Of a stretch of DNA of 64,000 nucleotides, positions 58,091 through 64,000 are shown one piece after another. The translations under genes were made by a program, and so were the position numbers. Position 1 is the first letter of the stretch, and each line of letters starts with the position of its first letter. A model generated the notes under the pieces. It was not told where the DNA came from, searched no databases, and saw only the letters and a list, made by a program, of their open reading frames with translations. The stretch spans positions 2,852,001 to 2,916,000 of the forward strand of contig JAHLEZ010000001.1 of NCBI GenBank assembly GCA_020726505.1, read 5' to 3'. This DNA comes from Leptodontidium sp. MPI-SDFR-AT-0119 (Eukaryota > Ascomycota > Leotiomycetes > Helotiales > Leptodontidiaceae).

Positions 58091-61000
58091 GTGGAATGAA
58101 TGGGAAGGACTTGAAGGAGATGTTGGTTGGGTTTGGGAGAGAGGACGTGGTGGTAATAATGGGGAGATTGACTTGTTTTAAGTGTGGGTCGAAAGAACGG
58201 GAGGGGATGTGACAGATGTCTGTCTGTCTGTCTCTCTGTATGGCGTCCTGGTTCCGATCTTGGTTCCGATATCCTGGTTCTGGTTCTTCTAGCTTTGGGG
58301 CAGCGAGTGAGAAAATTTCAAGATCAAAGCGGGCTTTTCCTTTCTCTTGTCTATCAGATCAGATAAAACATTAAATACCAGAGAGAGAACGAAAAAAAAA
58401 ATTGTTTTTGTTTTATGTCGAAGTTTTTGTTGAGATGGGTTAAGATGAATGAGTTGGGTTAAGTTGAATGAGTTGGGTTAAGATGAAAGGTTGTTAGTGA
58501 ACTGTGAACTGTGAAGATTGAAGAAATTGAGATTAGAAAATTTATTGATTGTTTGAGAAGTGAAGGTTGGGAAGTTGGGAAGTTGTGTTATGAGGAATGA
58601 GGAATGAGGAATTTGGTAGAATTAATGAATTGCTTGCTGATTAGGACCTTTTGAGTATGAGTAGCAGATAACCTTGTTCGTTACTGTTTCGGTGGGTGGG
58701 AAATAGATAATAGATATGGAGATGGAAATATTGAGATATTGAGAAGTTGGATGGATGAATAGAATATTATGGGTAATTAAGGAATGGGAATGGGTGTGTA
58801 ACAGTGTTAAGTGGCTGGGTATATGCGAGGTGATGGGGTGGAGTGAGTGAGTGAGTTGAAGTTGAAGTTAAGTGAATTGGATTGAGGGAAGGGAAGGAAA
58901 CAGCGGGGAGAGGAAAGGGAAAGCTGGACAGCGTATATATAAACGAATAGTTCTTCTCCTTGGTGGGGCAGGGCAGTAAGAGATACTCAAGACCAATAGC
59001 ACTGCGGTACTAGGGATTACTTTATCTATTACGGAAGATGGAGGGGGGTGATGTTGTGGTTAGCAGCTGGGAGGGTTTAAGTTGCTGAGTTGTTGATTTC
59101 GGGGTTTTTAACTTTTTAAGTGAGGTAGGTGGGGACAGGAAATAGAGATGTAGGAAGTCTAAGTCTCAAGCTAAGTTAAGTGTAGTTAATGAGAGAGAGA
59201 GAGAGAGGAAGTGGAATGACGGCTTGTGGTTAATTGACAATGAATGGTTCGGTTTCTGGCAACAGACACACGATCGATAATTTCTTAATTGATTAATCCT
59301 ATGCTCCTCACTTTCAGTCACTTGATCACTCACGTCTTTCTTACCTTCTTCTTACCCGAATCTCGCACTTCCGTGTTTTTTCATACTTATTTAGAGAAAG
59401 AAAGAAACAGAAATAGAAATAGAAAACCTACATTTCATCCTCCTGTCATAAGCGATATACGATCTGTTAGATTTGAGGGAGCTCCTAGAATAATATGAAG
59501 GGGAGGGGGGTTATATACTATACGAAGAATTATGAGTGTGGAAAAAGTGGAGATGCTTACTAGTAGGGAGTATGGATGTTTGTGTTGGCGGTTTAGGTTT
59601 GGATTTGGGGGGTGGTGGTTGAATGAGAAGGTGAATGCGGTTCTTTACGGGGGGGCTTGGAGGGCTGGGTAATGTGAAGTTGGTAGGGAGGAGCGGACGG
59701 GGGTGAAAGGCTGGGGAGGGTGGGACGTATAAAACCCTCTCCTAGCCTCTCAGAGTAAGGAGCAGTGGGAAACGAGTTTCATACAGAGCGATACCATGCT
59801 GTTCCTGGATGATAGGGGCTAAGAATTTGATTATATTGGTAATCATTTAGTCGAGCTCGAGTTCGAGATAGGTGATATGGCTCGCTTCTTTGATATCGAC
59901 TCTGTACTTTTCCAGCGGAGTGGGGGTTCTTTACTAGAAATCGACAGGTGGTTCTGGTGAGAGACAATCAGCGAGAATGAGAGGATATTTGACAACACCC
60001 CAGACTTTGACGGTGAATATTCCTTCCCGTTCGTAGGCCGGAAAGCTCATGTAATGACTTCTTTGAGACTCCGACGTCTACAGTTGGGTTAAGGCTGGAA
60101 ACCACACGAATTAGAGTCCACGGAATGGGCTGGGTTCTCTCAGTGAAATATCCGTCGAATGTGGCAGGCTGTTCAGGCCGATGAAAAGGTCGCCGCTTTT
60201 GATCGCTTGTCAAGGGCTAAGAGGATGTCTTTTATGAAGGAAGGAAAAGCGACGGGGGATCGGCGTGGTGAATGAGGATCGGATTTAACAAATTTAGGTG
60301 AGTCGCTGTCGCTCCATCAGGGAATTGAGCTTTTGATATTTAATACAGATTGCAGAAAGCGTACTTTTCAATGTGGAGAAGGGAGGAAATGGGGTATAAA
60401 GGAAAGCTCCTCCAAGGATTTGAAAGACAAGAAGGCGAAGTCGAGATGGATAGCGGCTTAGGAGTTTGGAGGAAAGGCGACGTGAAGATCAATTAGTTTT
60501 TTCATTAGATTTAATGATGTACCTAATGAGGATTGAAATTACTTTAGGATGAGTTGAGTTGTTCTACAAATCGTTCATCTCATTTGAGCTGGGCATGGGA
60601 GAATCGTACACAGGGAGGGCAATGATGAAAAGAAGAGATGACAATAAACGAAAATCGATGACAGAAAGAGTTCCAGCAACGACTTGTGCTCCATAGCAAA
60701 TCTTAGATTAGTGAGGGCAAAATATCAACCATCGTGTTGACGACTTCTCCTGAGCGTTGCATTCCACTCTTCACTTTCGAGTGCGTGGTGATACTGTTTC
60801 GTGGAAGAAGGAGCTTTTGTACCCCCGCGGCCTATGACAGCAAAGTTCTGCGAAAGTACGGTGGTTCGATTTTAGGACTGGCAGATTGATTTCATTGTTT
60901 CGGAGAATGAAAATGGTTTGTCTTCTCCGCGAGAGAGGGTGGAATCCGGAACGAATGATGTCTTGGAGGAAGGGGTTGTCGTCTCAATATATATCCGAAC

Positions 61001-63046
61001 TGCAAGAGTAAAAGCCTTGCATTCATTCGTGTCCTAGTCTGTGGACTGACTCACGCTTTGTAGCAGGATACTGCAAGGTTCAAGGATGGGCCTGTGGAAA
61101 TGGCGATTATGATTATTATCTCGTCAGGCATAGGTTAAGGAAAGGGAGGAACTGAGTTGATGGCTGGAATTCGATTGGAAGGCGAGCGGTGGTAAGTGAG
61201 TACGGCTGGCAACGGCAGTATTCTTGACAACAATGACCTTCGATTTTTTTTCTTTCAAAAGGGTCCCGGAGATTGTAACAAACTTTCAAAAATGGATCTC
61301 ATACTCGTCGCAAAATACCTATAGACAGAATTGAAGGTGACTCGCCGTTTCGAAAGTGGATGTGGGGGCGAAGACACGGGAGAAACATGGAGTCCAGGAA
61401 AGCTAGGCTTTACAACGCTGGTCTCAGCCCTCAAAAGTAGAACTCGCGATAATATGACACTACATGTATTTAATTCCCAGTTTGTGGATGGCATGTTGTA
61501 CAACGATAGGTGTTGTTATGTACTCTGGGTGAAGAATCTTGACCTTGTTCTCTTCTAGAGCCCGCCGCAAGAGGCGTTTCTCTCCGCCTTATTGCTTTAT
61601 CAATCTGAAAATGTGTTTGTACTCACTGTAGTTGGAAGATTAAATTGAATCTGTCCGTACTGTATGATCATTGTAAATACGGCTAGGATGGGATCTTCAA
61701 ATGTTAATAAGTTCAGGCTGACGAGCTACAAGCTCCCCCGCTACCGTGCGTGGTTTCAACTCATGAGTGAGGTTATGCCTGGTCTTGACCGTATCTTCGA
61801 ACTCATCAGCCGTTGGGTGATAACTTCCACACTTCTATTTTCCACCATTGTCCTTCCCATCCCCCACTCTTCACGGCTCCCTCATTCATTATAACGCTGT
61901 CGCTACACAACCCAACACTCAAGCACCACTCTGACCTTGCCAATACCATCAAACATTTTCCAGCTTTGATGACTCTTGCACTCCATCACCTCTTGGCCCA
62001 AGGTACACGCTCAATACAGAGACTTTTGGGGTTTCGATGAAGCAGATTGTTACTACCTCGTTGCTGTGGACGAAATGGGCACGAATATGGAGTTAGGCGA
62101 CTACTGTTGTTGACAACAGTCGTATTTTTGACAGTGTTGCGACATTGTGGCCCCTTAGAGAGATCTTTGGTGGTTCTTTTACCGAGATTTGTCCCCATTT
62201 GACTCTGCATCATAAATTGTTGCTGTGGGCATGTGGCGTAAACAAATAAGCGAAGGCGGTTAGCGGCGAGAGGCCAAGGTGAGGTTTGACTGCAAATCCT
62301 CATTCTGCAACAAACAGGTTTCCCGCTTTCCGTTTGAATATAATATAATTCCCAAATCTCCTCTGGTTGATTAAATGTCTCGCCAGAGATACGAGTTTAG
62401 TGATTAGTAGCTCCCACACAGGCTCAAAGATTAGACGATGCCGGTTCACATGAATCGAAAATTGGCCCCAGGTCACGAAGTTGCAGGAAGTTTGATGGAA
62501 GCCTACAAGTAATTTATAGAAATAATGCTATGATGCGCCGTTATGACGTTAGAAGATGATCACAAGCCTTGACTACAGCAAGTAAAGCGTCGACTTGGGA
62601 CAGAAATGCTGAAGCGCGTAACGATGAGCGCAAGTGCTGTAGAAGTTTTAGATCATCCAGTCTCGCCTTGATAATAAGATGTCGAACATAACTCAAAGCC
62701 TTGAATTTTTGTTATTACCACTTCAGACACCTACCATGAACATTCTTTCTTGGCGGTGTAATCACTAGACGAGGAGGAGCAACACTGCAAAATATTCATG
62801 ATCTGCAGAGGTGTTGAGACAATAGCTTTTGGAAAACAGCCAGTATTTAATTTACACGAAATCTTGGTAGTCCAGTTATTGGATGGACGGATATATCAGA
62901 GCTAAAATCACAATGGCCAAAGCTGCAAAGAGTTGCTCCAGGCTCACCCGATTGCACATGATTCTCATGAAGAGTCCGCCAGTCTAAATTTAACATACAT
63001 GATATTTCAAACCGTCTATCATCGTTTCATCGTTTACTGTACACCA
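58091..63046. other. Five-kilobase gene-poor, purine-rich region
   Basis: From ~58.1 to ~61.2 kb the plus strand is strongly G/A-rich (gatgaatgagttggg, gaatgaggaatgagg, gagagagagagag), and no open frame has a recognisable domain. From ~61.5 kb composition is ordinary but still without a supportable gene. The interval may hold UTRs, a non-coding transcript or an undetected small gene. It separates the ErdS-type gene from the rhodopsin-like gene, whose 3' ends converge. Confidence 0.4.
58439..58489. repeat. 19-bp tandem repeat, ~2.7 copies
   Basis: Units starting gttaagatgaatgagttgg at 58439 and 58458, with a partial third at 58477. The unit is part of the purine-rich 3' flank of the ErdS-type gene. 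Confidence 0.75.
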
Positions 63047-64000
63047 CTACCAAGTGTCCTGAATAACCTTCTTCGAATCGTAATCCCCATTGTGGCTCCC
63101 GCGCTGACTGACCTGATCCTCCACGACCATCATCTCCTTCGACACTAATATTCCCTTCGTTGATACATATCCTGTCTTGCCCGGGCCTGCATACGTATCC
63201 AAATTCTGCATCTTGACATTGTTGTTATTGATGATTTGCTCCTCGCTTTCGCTGTATGTGAGACTGTCGGCAGTATGTTTCGTGCCCTTGCGACTTCGAC
63301 CAACTCCAGACCCATCTCCACCGCCACCATCACCAATTGTTCGGAAACCTGTTGGGTGTTTGGTATTTCCCTTGGTGGAGAATATCGAGCTACCCATAAG
63401 TGGCTTGAGCCATGTCTTGAGCAGTGGGAAAATCATAGGAAGGTTTGTCGTGATAACCGATGTGAATGTTTCTCGCACGCCCCACTGGCCAGCAAGTTGC
63501 GCACCGTTGACGGGATCCTATATTCAAAGACAAGTCAGATAAATGGAACCTCATCTCACCATGTACCAGTTTGGGGTGGCTGGACTTACAGTCTCAACGA
63601 AGACGGTCTTAAGAAGCGAGCAGACAAGAACGAATATTCCAGCACCCAGCACAATCGAAATGGAGATTTTCTTCGCAAGTCGGAGAGTCGTTCCCCAAAG
63701 CATCGGAATAGGGACGATCAGAAGGTAAATATCGGTAATGACACTGGAGATGAATGTGCTCCAAACAATTGGTTTCGAGACCGCGGCTTGGCAGTGGTCT
63801 GGGAACATGGAGGTTAGCAATTGCTTCGCTGAGACGAATAGTAGAAAGAAAAGGTGCTGGAAACGTACCGCCCGGATCCGGGTTGATCTGCCAGTAGTGG
63901 TGAAATGGCTGACATGGCGCATAGATTCCGAGGATGGATGCCAGAAAGGTTGCTCCCACAAGACCGAATCCAATCCAAACACGGATGCGGAAATGACGAC
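63047..64000 (-). CDS. SAT4/rhodopsin-like fungal integral membrane protein, partial
   Basis: Three exons of the 3' part lie in the window on the minus strand: beyond 64000-63869, 63798-63560 and 63517-63047. The N-terminus is outside. Visible are a membrane helix (FGLVGATFLASILGIYAPC), the block PCQPFHHYWQINPDPGDHC, then SKPIVWSTFISSVITDIYLLIVPIPMLW, LGAGIFVLVCSLLKTVF and WGVRETFTSVITTNLPMIFPLL. This order is the SAT4-like 'rhodopsin domain' of fungal seven-helix proteins. The tail of ~110 residues is Gly/Ser-rich and cytoplasmic. The family's role is unknown; members are plasma-membrane proteins and some are implicated in surface sensing. No retinal-binding Lys can be judged from this part. 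Confidence 0.85.

Noticed and set aside
1..64000. tRNA, rRNA and CRISPR-like structures
   Set aside because: No cloverleaf with matching A/B boxes, no rRNA core and no spaced direct repeats were found by eye; GGTTCGA-like words fall inside coding exons.

Overview
This window is nuclear DNA of a filamentous ascomycete (Pezizomycotina). Genes are split by short GT..AG introns, mostly 45-210 nt, and the families are typical of such fungi: Egh16-like, CFEM-like, SAT4/rhodopsin-like, HET-domain, Zn2Cys6 and sedolisin proteins. A Leotiomycete-like genome is my best guess; nothing here proves it. I found no prokaryotic features, CRISPR array, tRNA or rRNA. All exon coordinates were read by eye from splice motifs and frame continuity.

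Layout. 0-7 kb: an unrecognised partial ORF, an Egh16-like secreted protein, an NmrA-like NAD(P)-binding protein with one apparent extra C, and a LaeA-like methyltransferase. 10-19 kb: a conserved-looking unknown, a decayed alpha/beta hydrolase overlapping a decayed HET-domain gene, a multi-pass membrane protein, and an N-terminally truncated relic of the kinase-like proteins often attached to HeLo domains. 24-36 kb: a secreted GH3 beta-glucosidase, a Zn2Cys6 regulator interrupted by a TAA, and a sedolisin (tripeptidyl-peptidase-like) gene. 37-42 kb: a zinc-binding protein with a His...NC (LRAT/NlpC-like) C-terminus and two apparent frameshifts, a relic of a repeated fungal kinase-like family, and a CFEM-like membrane protein. 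42-47 kb is a transposon graveyard: hairpin repeats, two MITE-like inverted-repeat elements, a solo LTR with a perfect 5-bp target duplication, a Tad1-type LINE 3' relic, a stray WD40 repeat and a truncated HET domain. 49-51.5 kb: an intact HET-domain gene. 54.8-58 kb: an aspartyl-tRNA synthetase fused to a DUF2156 transferase, the architecture of ErdS, which makes ergosteryl-aspartate. 58-63 kb is gene-poor, and the right edge holds a partial SAT4/rhodopsin-like membrane protein.

Themes. (1) The ErdS-type fusion is the most notable enzyme: a tRNA synthetase turned into a sterol-modifying enzyme. (2) Nonself-recognition genes (HET, HeLo-associated kinase-like, NLR-type WD40) recur, and only one of them is intact. 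(3) Several single-copy genes carry one nonsense codon or a small indel in otherwise well-kept reading frames, while about nine neighbours are clean. This points to local gene decay, though sequence error is not excluded for homopolymer cases. (4) The transposon relics show G-to-A/C-to-T changes that turn Trp and Gln codons into stops, as expected of repeat-induced point mutation.
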